Positions 36,187-46,339 of a stretch of DNA of 64,000 nt are shown piece after piece. The notes under the pieces are model-generated. The model was not told the DNA's origin. It did not search any database and saw only the letters and a program-made list of their open reading frames with translations. This DNA is from Gigaspora margarita (Eukaryota > Glomeromycota > Glomeromycetes > Diversisporales > Gigasporaceae), in NCBI GenBank assembly GCA_009809945.1, contig WTPW01001093.1:99758-163757 (forward strand), in the 5' to 3' direction. A program made the position numbers and the translations under genes. Position 1 is the first letter of the stretch; each line of letters begins with the position of its first letter.

Positions 36187-38246
36187 ATGAGTCGCAAAAT
36201 TAGAGCTCACGCGCTAAAAAATATTGATTTAACAGATGAAAATTATGATAAATATTGACATCAACATTTTACAACTTCACCTCTTAGTCCATTAATTAAC
36301 ACAAATGTTAGTTTTTCTAACCAACGAGAAGAAGTTCATGATGAATTAAAAAGAATTAAAGTTCATGAAAATTATGGTGACAATTTTTTTGTGGCAGCTC
36401 GGAGATTTATTAATGGTATAAAATTTAATCCATTGTTTTTTTTTATTTATCAAGCCGATTACTAATTACTCATACAAAAACAGCAAGCAGTTCGATATTC
36501 TGATCCAAAAGCTCCTCTTTAAATCATTCAAATATCAAAATTGAAGAAGATCAAGATCTGATCTTACCAGAAGATGCCTTAGCTTCAGTTTCCACAGTTG
36601 CTGTAAATTGTCCAGTCCCACTAGAAAACAAAAATTTAGTCATACTGAATGAAGATCGAAATTTGATGTTATCAGAAGATTTGTTAAATGGTTGTCAAGC
36701 ATCAACTTCAAATCACGATTTAATTGCAGATTTTTCAGAACAAACAATTACCGAACATTTGAAGGACCCTTCTGAAAATATACCCACTCAGCTACAACAA
36801 CAAAATATTAATATCAATATAAATACTGAAGATAATCAGAATTGGAAAAATATACTAAAAAAAAACTGCTATTTTTTAGCAATAATTGCTGTATTAACTG
36901 TATTTAGCATTCTTCTTGTGATGGTAATTAATTAACTTTACTGATTCATACCTTTAAAAATTTTTATTAAAAAGTTATTATTTATTATTTTGAATAGAAC
37001 AAAAATCGAATCTGGCAAAATAAAATTAACATTATTAATAGCAACTGGAAATATGTAAGTAAATTATATAATAAAATTTGATATTCAATTAAATATTAAC
37101 AATATTATTATATAGTCATTTGATAAAGTTCATAAAACACTGGCACAAACATTTATTAATACTTTTTCTGAACAAGTAAGTACTTTTTATATTTTTAGGA
37201 ATTTTTAATATTTATTCTAATTAATATATTGTATAGGTTAAAAAATCAAATTTATATCAAATAACCAAAAAAGCTTATGAAGAGCTCAAGATTGAATATG
37301 ATGTTATTTTGAAGAATTTTAAAGACCTTGAAATTAACCATAAGAATACCAAACAAGAACTTGAAACTGCGATGAAAGAAAATACGAAACTTGACAAAAA
37401 ATTCTCACTAAAGAAGCAAGAGATCGAAGCAGCCAATAAAGAAAATGCGAACTTGACAAAAAACTCATACTAAAGGAACAAGAGCTAGAAACTGCCAATA
37501 AAGAAAATACTAACCTTGACAAAAAACTTTCAATAAAAGAACAAGAGCTTGAAGTTGCCAAGAAAGATAATGTGAACCTCGACAAAAAACTTATACTTAA
37601 GGAGCAAGAGCTTGAAACCTCCAAAAAAGAAAATCTAAACATTGATAAGAAACTCTCAATAACAAAAGAAGAGCTTGAAACCGCCAAGAAAGAAAATGCG
37701 AACCTCGACAAAAAACTTACACTTAAGGAGCAAGATCTTGAAACCTCCAAAAAAGAAAATCTGAACCTTGGCAAAAAACTCTCAATAACAAAAGAAGTGC
37801 TTGAAACTGCCAAGAAAGAAAATGCAAACCTCGACAAAAAACTTACACTTAAGGAGCAAGATTTTGAAACCTCCAAGAAAGAAAATCTGAACCTTGACAA
37901 AAAACTCTCAATAACAAAAGAAGCGCTTGAAGCTGCCAAAAAAGAAAATGCTAACCTTAACAAAAAACTCATAGCAAAGGAACAAGATTATGAAGAATCA
38001 CAAAGAAAAATTAAAGACCTTACCATAAAAATTTTTTCACTCGAAAAAGAAGTTAAAATAATAGACAAGCAAAGAGTAAAAGGCAAAGAAAGAAATCAAG
38101 TACTTAGGGTATTGAAACAAGCTTATAAAGAACTTAGAGAATCTTGTGCCAAATTAAAACAAGAAAAAATCGAAAAAGAGACAATAGAACATCAAGAAAT
38201 ATTAGAAAAGGCAGAAAAATTTTTAAATGATAATAAAGAATGTTAA
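36187..38246 (+). pseudogene. Membrane-anchored coiled-coil family gene, five exons, recently broken
   Basis: Exons 36187-36415, 36484-36923, 36998-37054, 37116-37175, 37237-38246; introns 61-76 bp, GT-AG, phases 1,0,0,0. Exon 1 gives a conserved N-terminal domain (DENYDKY ... EEVHDELKRIKVHEN ... FFVAARRFING). Exon 2 is a Ser/Asp/Asn-rich spacer ending in one membrane segment (NCYFLAIIAVLTVFSILLVM). Exon 5 is a long coiled coil of 21-residue repeats. The gene at 60461 has the same plan and splice phases, so this is a family: probably a single-pass membrane protein with a large coiled-coil side. Lesions: TGA at 36256-36258 and 36501-36503 (both explained by CGA), and a missing base near 37452 in the third repeat. 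A coiled-coil scaffold or tether role is plausible but unproven. Confidence 0.7.
37380..37997 (+). repeat. 63-bp coding repeat (21 aa) with alternating A/B types
   Basis: About ten units. Type A: LDKKLTLKEQDLETSKKENL(N). Type B: LDKKLSITKEELETAKKENA(N). From 37572 they alternate A-B-A-B-A-B, giving a 126-bp higher-order period, while the first three to four units are more divergent. Three heptads per unit keep the coiled-coil register. The alternation shows that the latest expansion copied AB dimers. Confidence 0.9.
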
Positions 38247-38699
38247 TTTTTTATAACAATTTGGAGTTGAAACTCGCATTATGGTTTCTTTTTTTTTAAT
38301 GAATTTGATAAATAATTTTATATATCAGTTCATCTTGAGTTTTAATGCTATAATGAACAAAAAAAAGAAAAAATGAGATTAATACAACTTATAATTTCTT
38401 CAATAATAAATTTCAAACAATAAAATTATGAAACCTTACTAGGTGAAAATTTGGACCTTATACAAAACTAAATTGATTAATTTCACTCTTTTACAGTTAA
38501 TCTTAAATTCTTATCTTGAGAGAAAATTAATTCATGAGGTTATTTGGCCTGCATCAACATATAATCTAGCTCGCATTAAATGTGTCATATGTTGATCAGC
38601 CAATTAAATCAAGTGAAGACGTGTAAAACTTTTAAATAAAGGCAAACCCGATTTGGAATTAAGCTGATAGAAATGAATCTCAATTGGTAAACCAAATCA

Positions 38700-39240
38700 G
38701 TAGTGTTGTTGCCGTGTCCTCGTAGAATTTGAAAAACTTCTGATATTTTAAATTTGTTTTATCAATTGTTGAAATTAATTTTTGATAGCTCTATCAGAAA
38801 TTGAATCTTATCTCAACAACCTTTATTATAAACAATTATATGTTTATACATACTATGGATTGGGATGTAGACAAAATAGGAAAAATGCTTTATATAATTT
38901 AACCCGTAAAAAAGTTAATAAGTAAGTATACAATAAGAGCAATCATAATTATTTGAAAAATATATAATGTAAAAAAAAGAAGGACGAATAAAAAAGTATA
39001 AAATAATGGCAGTCATAGTTATTTGGAAGTAGAATCTATATTTATATTGATTTTCATTATTCAAATGCCGATTTTTACTTTTCAAAGTCTGAGTTTTAAT
39101 TTCCAAATAATGAATTTCATTTTCCAATTCTTGTAATTTATTCTTGCTATTAGATTGATTCATTGGATTAAGTAAAATCTTATAATAGTAAATCTAATTA
39201 AATAAAATATATTAGTAAAAATAACTTTATTTAACAATTA
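38700..39240. repeat. Duplicated block (copy A) carrying the small coiled-coil/membrane gene
   Basis: Starts GTTGTTGCCGTGTCCTCGTA and contains GATAGCTCTATCAGAAATTG and ATTGGGATGTAGACAAAATA. Closely matching copies lie at 40541-40800 (gene part deleted) and 63394-63900. Identity is high by eye, with few substitutions per 60 bases. Confidence 0.85.
38915..39163 (-). CDS. Small coiled-coil plus membrane-segment protein (82 aa)
   Basis: ATG at 39161-39163. The N-terminal half is a coiled coil (NSKNKLQELENEIHYLEIKT, LKSKNRHLNNENQ), followed by a hydrophobic stretch (FQITMTAIILYFFIRPSFFY) that should span the membrane, then a short Cys/Tyr tail. A second copy at 63603-63851 keeps the frame over its length, with mostly conservative changes, but has lost this ATG. 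It sits divergently from the N-terminal-domain fragment at 39809. The build (coiled coil plus one membrane helix) echoes the large family genes at 36187 and 60461. Function unknown. Confidence 0.5.
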   Translation of the reverse strand: MNQSNSKNKLQELENEIHYLEIKTQTLKSKNRHLNNENQYKYRFYFQITMTAIILYFFIRPSFFYIIYFSNNYDCSYCILTY

Positions 39241-39808
39241 TATGAAATTTACTTTATTACTCATTTCTTCAAATAATGTATCGACTGGCAACATGTTAAT
39301 TTTTGCACTTCGCTTTAGAAATTCTTTTGATTTAACGTTAATGACAAATCTCAGATAATTAACAAAATCAATAATAAAGAAGTGGTGCCGATAGTATTAC
39401 GTGAAATTTTATTTCGAAGTAAGTACTAATAGTTTCGCATAGGGAATGAAATAAAAAAAAGGCTGGTACAGTGAAAATGCCCTGTTTAAATTAATGCCAA
39501 ATTTGGTTTAAGTGCATGTAGTATTTTTAATTTTTTATACATTCGGTTTTTATTTTTTGAAATCCAATTTAAAAACCAGTTTATAAATATTATCATATAC
39601 ATAGTTAATATAAAACCGACAAATTTGCGTTGGTATTAAAAAGCTTTATTTTACCTGAAAAGTTTATTTTACATGAGATTCAGTTATCTTTGAAATAAAT
39701 AAAGTAGGTTTAGAATTAATACATGTGAAATAGTTGAGATTCACAGTGGGGTATATACTGATTAAATCCAGGCTCTGATATCAGTTTTGGACATAAATTT
39801 TGATCATA

Positions 39809-40022
39809 ATGAGAATTAGAGTCCGCGGTCTAAAAAATATTGTTTTAACGGACGAAAATTATGAAAAATATTGACTTCATTTCACAACTACACCTTTTAA
39901 TTTTTTAATTAAAGAAAATGATAGTTTTTTGAAGCAACCAGAATGTGTTCATGATGTATTAAAAAGAATTAAAGATAGAAATAATTATGATGATGATTTT
40001 ATTTGGCAGCTCGTAAATTTAT
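39809..40022 (+). pseudogene. Orphan N-terminal exon of the membrane-anchored coiled-coil family
   Basis: ATG at 39809 starts MRIRVRGLKNIVLTDENYEK, then Y-stop-LHFTTTPF ... CVHDVLKRIKDRNNYDDDF, ending near a GTATTTAATCC donor. It aligns with exon 1 at 36187-36415. It has TGA at 39872-39874, at the same alignment position as TGA 36256-36258, plus small indels near 40000. No membrane or coiled-coil exon follows, only a remnant of the intron and of the exon 2 start (ACAGCAAGCC). Confidence 0.7.
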
Positions 40023-40282
40023 TAATAAAGATATTTAATCCATTATTTTTTTTATCAAGCAGTTGATTTTTTTTAATTTATATTCTCATTAATAGAAGTC
40101 ACAGCAAGCCAAGGAAATATCATAATTAATAATTATGATTCCAATTTTTATGTGGCAGTTCGGAAATATGGTATTTAATCCGTTATTGTTTTTATCAAGC
40201 AGTTGATTTTTTTTAATGTATATTCTCGTTAATAGAAGGAATAGCAAGCCAAGAAAATACTATAATTAATAATTATAATATT
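40022..40282. repeat. ~130 bp tandem duplication
   Basis: GGTATTTAATCC, ATCAAGCAGTTGATTTTTTT and AAGCCAAGRAAATA blocks occur twice (from ~40028 and ~40169) and once more at 63027-63140. Confidence 0.85.
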
Positions 40283-41019
40283 AAGATTGCAATCAGTAAT
40301 GTAATATTGTTGATATTGCTTACAGTTAACATCATTGTGTTATTTTTTTGATTTATATTAGTCTTTTTGAAGCTAAAATATTACTCATATCATTTACATT
40401 TAACATCCTAGTATTATCCATTTCTATCTATATTTGTATTTGATTACAACATGTACTTCTGGTTGATTTAGTTTAATTTGGTTTTCTTGTTTCTATGTCA
40501 TTTGCAAAAAAATTAATAAAATTGGAAGTACTGTATAAGTTGTTGCCGTGTTCTCGTAGAATTAAAAACTTCTGATATTTTAAATTTGTTTTATCAATTG
40601 TTGAGATTAATTTTTGATAGCTCTATCAGAAATTGAATATTATCTCGACAACCTTTATTATAAACAATTATATGTTTATACATACTATAGATTGGGATGT
40701 AGACAAAATAGAAAGGATGCTTTATATCATTTAACCCATAAAAAAGATAATAAGTAATTAAATAAAATATATTAGTAAAATACCTTTTTCAACAATTATA
40801 CGAAATTTACCTTTTCTCCTAATAATGTATCGAATGGTGATTTGTTTATTTTTGCACTTTGCTTAGGATTTCTTTTTGACAAATAAATGATCGAGTATTA
40901 AGACTGCTTCTATTTTAAAGAACGAATATAAATAACTGAATAACAGATCATCCAATCATCCATCTATATAAAGTAATTTTTCATGCTTCAGAATCGCGTA
41001 TTTTATCATAAAAATTATT

Positions 41020-41476
41020 TGAATATGCTGATCCAATCAAATATTTGATTTCAGAAACCACGCAATTTGATTGGATCCGCACATTCAAATTTTCAAATAC
41101 TATGTAAGTTACAATTAAATAGCATTAATGCTGGCCAAAATTACAATAAAGCCGACCAACATTAAGCAGAAAAATTTTAATCAAGCACCACCGGTATCAG
41201 TAATCATACTAGTATCAGATATGTTAATACCTAAATTAACTATATATTACAATTAACATTTATCGAAGAAGTAAAGAGGAACAATGTATATAAATACTTT
41301 ATTTTTAACAAAAAAAAAAAGTATCTTATAAAAAGTAATAGAACTAACAAACACCCAATTAATTAAAAAACCATTAACTTCTCAAGAGTATGCGTACTTT
41401 TAGAATCAACTATATATTACAATTAGCATTTACCAAAGAAGTAAAGAGGAACAATGTATAACAAACACCCAATTAA
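41020..41476. repeat. Noncoding 3' flank of the 41 kb gene, with ~165 bp partial duplication
   Basis: AAGTAAAGAGGAACAATGTA and CTTCTCAAGAGTATGCGTAC occur at 41270/41380 and again at 41439/41495. The block CAATTTGATTGGATCCGCA at ~41063 pairs with an inverted CCAATCAAAT nearby. The unduplicated form is at 4598-4970. Confidence 0.8.
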
Positions 41477-41931
41477 TTAAAAAACCATTAACTTCTCAAG
41501 AGTATGCGTACTTTTAGAATCAACAAAAATATATGTATTTTTTAAAATAAAATATTTGATATATGTTCCAGATTCACGATAAAATCCCTTTTCAATGTAG
41601 TCCCAATAAAATAATCCATCCGAATAATACATTATATATTTGATTTTATCAGCATCAATGGTATTCTCATAATGGTCGAAAGAAGTAACATTTTGAAACT
41701 TCACAAATCTACTTTTCGAATAACTAATAATCTTTGCATACTTCGCCTTGATAGAAAATTTGTTATCAAACAAATTCAAGTCATAGTAAAATTGATAGAA
41801 GTGTCATCGATAAGTTGAAAATATACATTTAAAGTTTTATCGTTAGGAATTGTTAAATATAAAGGAGCAATTATTTCATATTTTTGAAAAATAGAAATCT
41901 TTTCAAGGATTTCAAACTCATTGCTATTCAT
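41477..41931 (-). pseudogene. Hypothetical protein gene with one frameshift
   Basis: ATG at 41929-41931 starts MNSNEFEILEKISIFQKYEI, then APLYLTIPNDKTLNVYFQLI, DDTSINFTMT and TGA. The reading continues one base shifted as LNLFDNKFSIKAKYAKIISY ... YYSDGLFYWDYIEKGFYRES ... KYFILKNTYIFVDSKSTHTL to a stop at 41477. A single missing T around 41776-41779 explains the break. The joined length would be ~150 residues with alternating beta-like segments. No family recognised. A rearranged copy is at 4598-5255. Confidence 0.5.
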
Positions 41932-42239
41932 TTTTTTTAATGCTTCTTTACGAATCAAATTCTTTTTATTGCAATAACTTAATCACGTGTCAAATTAAAA
42001 TCTGTTATCATATCGTATTTTTAATGAAAGCCACAACATATAATTTTTAAATAAGCAAACCAAACAATAATAAAAATTCAAATCACTTTCACTTCAAAAT
42101 AAAACCTGTATAAATTTTAAATAATATTCACATCTTTTAGCAATTACTTGGGATCTTGAGTAGTCTTAACTAGTTAATATTTTAGCAAACTCGTACTATA
42201 TATATTTGAAAACTCATTATTTATTATTATAATATAGTA

Positions 42240-42720
42240 TATATAATTTTATCCAGTTTATTAATATGTAACATTTAAATTTATTTATATTACCAATATA
42301 AAACCGGAATTAAACTTAAAGTTAGAGTAATTTTTATATTAGCGTTAAAAATAGTACTAAATTTGGATGGAAAATCATAAATCATGCTGCTGTTTCTATT
42401 CAAGAATTGAACTTTAAATTAAAGTAGTTTTTTATATTAGTGGAATACATAGATTTGCGGTACTCTTAGTAAATTTATGAACAGCTAGAATTTTCAGTCT
42501 TTTTTTAGAGCAATTTACAAACAAAACACCATATTAGACAGATCAGTATCAGGTGTGATTGATGATTTGACGCGATATACTTACTGAAACATGCAATTTT
42601 AAAGCTTGAAAAAATTTTAAAGTTTATTTTACATGAGATTTGCCTTTACAAAGTAAAATATCATGCTATATAAATGAATTAAGAAGTTTATTAATAGTTT
42701 TATCATTTTTTCTAGAATAT
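42240..42720. repeat. Dispersed intergenic repeat copy
   Basis: 42265-42450 aligns with 35290-35465 (ACATTTAAATT, ATATAAAACCGGAATTAAAC, CGTTAAAAATAGTACTAAAT, GAATTGAACTTTAAATTAAA). 42491-42700 aligns with parts of 29130-29235 (TTTTCAGTCTTTTTTTAGAG; TTTGCCTTTACAAAGTAAAA). Confidence 0.75.
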
Positions 42721-43026
42721 TCTAAACTTTTTTTTGCGTACTATATGCAGCACATTACTAGCTTAGGTTATCTGGCCTGCATCAATATATAATCTTGCTC
42801 GCATTAAATGTGTCATATGTAATAAAGGCAAACACGATTTGGAATTAAGCTGTTGAAAATAAAGCAAGTTGGTTAATATAAAAACAAAGGGAGTCAAGAT
42901 TAGATTTTATTCCTGATTCAATTGATAAACCAAATCATTAGTTGTCCATATTTACGAGAAGATCAAAGAACACGGAAACAACTTATACTTTAAATTTTTA
43001 TTAATTTTGTAAAAGACTATAAGTAA

Positions 43027-43486
43027 TCAAATACAAAAGTAGATATAAAATAATAATGCCAGGTTGTTAAATTTAAACAACATCAATAATATATTAGCCA
43101 TGAAAAACCTATTGTCATTCGAAAAGAATAACACAAGGATGCTGAATAGCACAAGGATGTTAACTGTAAGAAATACCAGTAACATTACTGCACTGGCTGA
43201 AATGTTATAATTATTATTTACTATATTAACTAGAGTATTTGTTCCTAAGAACTTCTTATTTTGTCGACTATTCAAGAATTAAAATAAATTTAAAAATATA
43301 TCGCAAATTTTATTATTCAACGCGCTGTAAAAAAATTAACCTATTATTCTTACTGGTAGTTCTTTTTATTTCTGCTTCGTCGACTATTTAAGAATTGAGT
43401 TAAATTTATTAAATATCTTGCAAAATTTATTAAACGCATCCTTTTATTCTTACCGGTAGTTCTTTTTTTTTGAATTCTTTACGCAT
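43027..43486 (-). CDS. Small membrane protein gene with a tandemly duplicated mini-exon
   Basis: Proposed minus-strand exons: 43486-43454 (MRKEFKKKELP), 43383-43354 (30 nt) and 43267-43027. Introns of ~70-86 bp have GTAAGAATA donors and AATAG acceptors. The 30-nt exon (CGA CGA AGC AGA AAT...) and its flanking intron repeat the start of exon 3 (CGA CAA AAT AAG AAG). Exon 2 to exon 3 is in frame; exon 1 to 2 is one base off, at a nine-A run. Exon 3 gives a basic start, TNTLVNIVNNNYNIS, then two hydrophobic segments (VMLLVFLTVNILVLFSILVL and LMLFKFNNLALLFYIYF). Function unknown. The alternative is a noncoding tandem repeat with a chance ORF. Confidence 0.35.
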
Positions 43487-43854
43487 TTTAGTTTTATTTA
43501 CCTTAAAGAATTAAGATAAATTTATAAATATGATGCAAATTTTAATAAACGCGTAATAGAAATAATTATTCCCACCTTATTCTAATATTATTGAAGCTCT
43601 TAAATTTAAATTTGTGCCCGTTTTTTTTCTGAGAAGATGTTGGGAAATTTTGATCTGGGATATTAAACTTTTTGACAAAAAACTGGTTCCACAACTTAAA
43701 AACAAGTTTAAAAATATATAGGATCTGCAACAGTTACTTATCAGATACAATATAGATATAGATATTATATATTATTTACTAATGCATATATTAAAACTAT
43801 ATTAAGGTGTATTTTTTCGGTTTATATAGTTCTTGAATTCTAACTTGTAAAAAT

Positions 43855-45008
43855 ATGAGTACGCAATTTTCTGAACAAGCTATACAAAGCCATTTACTCA
43901 AAGTTTACATAAATTTTTGCTTTGTTATTGCTTCTGGAGTTTTTATTTTTAAAGTATGTTTAATTTTTAATTTATAATATTGCAATATTGCTTTTTAATA
44001 ATATTCTTTTTTTTTTGCTAAATTCATATTTTTTGTATTTTAGGTATTAGAATTTATCTTTGGATTATCATTTAAACCTTCAATCGAAGGTTTGTTATAG
44101 TAAATTCTATTTTTTCATTATTTTTGCTTGCTTCATATATTTTGTTATAGTAAGTTCATTTTTCATTATTTTTGCTTGCTTCATATATAATTAATGTTTT
44201 TGTTTTACATTTTACAGCTATAAAGACGTGAGAAATATCTACAAAATAAATCTTGTAATATTTGGTCCTGTCACAATGCTACCTTTATTAACTAACCAAA
44301 AGATAATCAAAGATGTACTATTCATTTTAAGAATTGTGATTTCAATGTGGAATTGGTATTCATTCATTAACTATAGCAGATTTTTCACTAGCAAATTCAT
44401 TAACATTGATTGGTACTCTGATTCAAATTTTTTTGGATGGTTATGTTTATTGGGTATATATAAAAGCTCTCATTGGGTTTGTTGACTCGAGTACAGTAGT
44501 AATGTTCTGGACTCTATCCATCGACATGTGGCGGTACTAATCATTTTTATATTTTACAGTCTTATTTGGAATTGAACTTAACAATATCCGTCGTATTGTA
44601 CAATCAGGATGTTTTCGTAAAATTTTGGGACATACAGTGTTTATCTGCATTTTTTTTATCTGTTATTCAATTTTGAATTTTATTGGCTTCGCTATCCTTG
44701 TTCGATATTCTGAATTGAACTACATTGGATGCTTTTGTTTAATAGATATATACCAATTTTTATCATTGCATTTAAAATTTTTGAATCAAATACCGTATTA
44801 ATTATTTTTATTCTTAATAGTCTTATTTGGTGTTGAATATGATATTTATCATTTTGCTCAGTCAGGATCTCATGATAATTTTGACATTATTGAGCATACT
44901 CTTTATTTGCTCTTTCATTTTATCTGTTGCAATTTCTTATTAATATCAATATTAGAAAAATTGTTAGAAAAATTGATAATGGTTGAAACTATAAATTCAA
45001 TCATTTAA
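43855..45008 (+). CDS. Multi-pass membrane protein gene (five exons), best copy of a local family
   Basis: Exons 43855-43953, 44044-44099, 44218-44453, 44560-44745, 44821-45008. All exons are open and phases fit (0,2,1,1), giving ~253 residues. Exon 1: MSTQFSEQAIQSHLLKVYIN then FCFVIASGVFIF. Exon 3 has FGPVTMLPLLTNQKIIKDVL and ISMWNWYSFINYS. Exons 4 and 5 both start VLFGxE (VLFGIELNNIRRIVQSG; VLFGVEYDIYHFAQSG) and each carries a hydrophobic segment, so exon 5 looks like a duplicate of exon 4. Five to six membrane helices are expected; no known transporter or receptor motif was seen. The fourth intron starts AT (GATATATACC) where related exons have GGTATATA, so its splicing is doubtful; retention would add ~20 residues and stop. 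Decayed copies lie at 46340-47126, 49380-49700 and 50660-51169 on the other strand. Confidence 0.6.
44092..44195 (+). repeat. 50 bp tandem duplication duplicating a 5' splice site
   Basis: TTGTTATAGTAAATTC and TTGTTATAGTAAGTTC, each followed by CATTATTTTTGCTTGCTTCA, start 50 bp apart. Both give a GT donor, at 44100 and 44150; the second fits GTAAGT better. Using the second adds ~50 bases and shifts the frame. Confidence 0.8.
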
Positions 45009-46339
45009 ATTTGCCTTTGGAAAATAAAGAATAATTATCATTTTATTCTTCGATTGATAATTATATTGAATTAATTTGATTGGTTAGCAAATTTGTTTTC
45101 AGTTAAAAATTGACCAATCATCAATAATATGTGATCAACACATCATTAAAGATCACAGATACTAAAAATAGCAATGAACTAAAATCAAATATATTCGCTT
45201 GAAACTAAGTTTAATTTTGTCTCGAAGGAATTATACTTAATTTTGCCCTACTTCTTTAAAAATGAATATGTACCAATTAAATTAGTTGTAGCTTATCAGT
45301 ACCACAGTACACATCTCTACCTTGTCATTTGGCTTTAAGAAGTTTATTGATGCCTTGGAATTGTGAACCTTGTAGAATTATTGAGTTGAAACATAAGCTA
45401 GCTTTTCTGTTTGGTCAAGAATGTAGGTAACAAAGTGACATGTGACTTGTGAAATGCGGCATTTGTTTTTTCTCTTAATGACCATCGGTCTAACTTAGAT
45501 TAATGCGGGTATGATCAAGTTACTGCACTTTAAGAATGGATCCTGTGACTAGTGTTTCACAAAAGATCTAGGTCTGAATCCGGACCTTTATTAAAATCTG
45601 CCCGGTAGTGATGTGATCCGTATAATATGGATTATACAAAGAATAAAATATCTGGTTATAGCAGAAACGTAATTAATAGATCAAATTAAAGATTTTATTA
45701 ACAAATGTTTCTAGTATGATACAAGACATAAATCAAAAAAATTTTTGATTAAACGAGAAGGTCAATTTGACAAAAAAAATTGTCTAGAAAATAGAAATAT
45801 TTCAATCCACAGATTTTGTTGGCCCAGTTATATTATTTAAACTCAGTTTATTTTTAGACGGACTCTAGCTGCCGTCAGAGAATGAACTGATTAAAGGGAG
45901 TTAAAATCTGTATTAATTTCAGACTTTAAATCACATATTTTGGTTAGACCATCCTTGATAGTTAAATTAATACAGCATTCTGTTGGTTAAATAAGAACTA
46001 AAATTTTTTGACGTTCTGCTTCTGCACTATGATTTGAGGTTTTACAAGCCACATGAATTTTAAAAAATTTTTGCTGTCCCTATTTCAAAAATGTGGCACA
46101 TGATAAATTTCGTAGCCGCAATATGTAAAGTATTTGGAAAATATAAAAATTAATGAATTCTATATTGTAGTTTATTACTAAATCAAAAATGCAATCACTC
46201 AAAATATCTTTCCCAAAAAAAAATAGTAGTTGTGAGCAAAAGAGTGCTCTTCGTGAAAACACTAATGCAGTACAAGGAAAGGAGCAAATTTAAAATAAGT
46301 CAAAATTTTGGTTCAACTACCTACATCAATTTTTCGAAT
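45009..46339. other. Intergenic, repeat-derived
   Basis: A ~150 bp repeat with GTGACTTGTGAAA, GACCATCGGTCTAA and ATTAATGCGGGT (45435-45600) recurs at 50025-50215, and in part at 49355-49435. It ends near GATCTAGGTCTGAATCCGGA. No gene is supported. Confidence 0.55.

Larger units (their letters stand above)
39660..40900. repeat. Segmental duplicate (copy B) of 62905-64000
   Basis: Shared in the same order: GATTCAGTTATCTTTGAAAT, the exon-1 remnant, the ATCAAGCAGTTGATTTTTTT block, a TTAGTCTTTTTGAAGCTRAA block, the AACATGTACTTCWGGTTGAT block and the GTTGTTGYCGTGTYCTCGTA block. Direct orientation, ~23 kb apart. Copy B lacks the small minus-strand gene; the copy at 62.9 kb lacks the 5' part of exon 1. 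Confidence 0.8.

Noticed and set aside
37334-37972. 212-codon minus-strand Ser/Phe-rich open frame
   Set aside because: It is the antisense shadow of the 63-bp coding repeat on the plus strand.
41776-41779. Programmed frameshift between the two overlapping frames
   Set aside because: No slippery heptamer or downstream structure was seen; a single missing base fits the general damage in the window.
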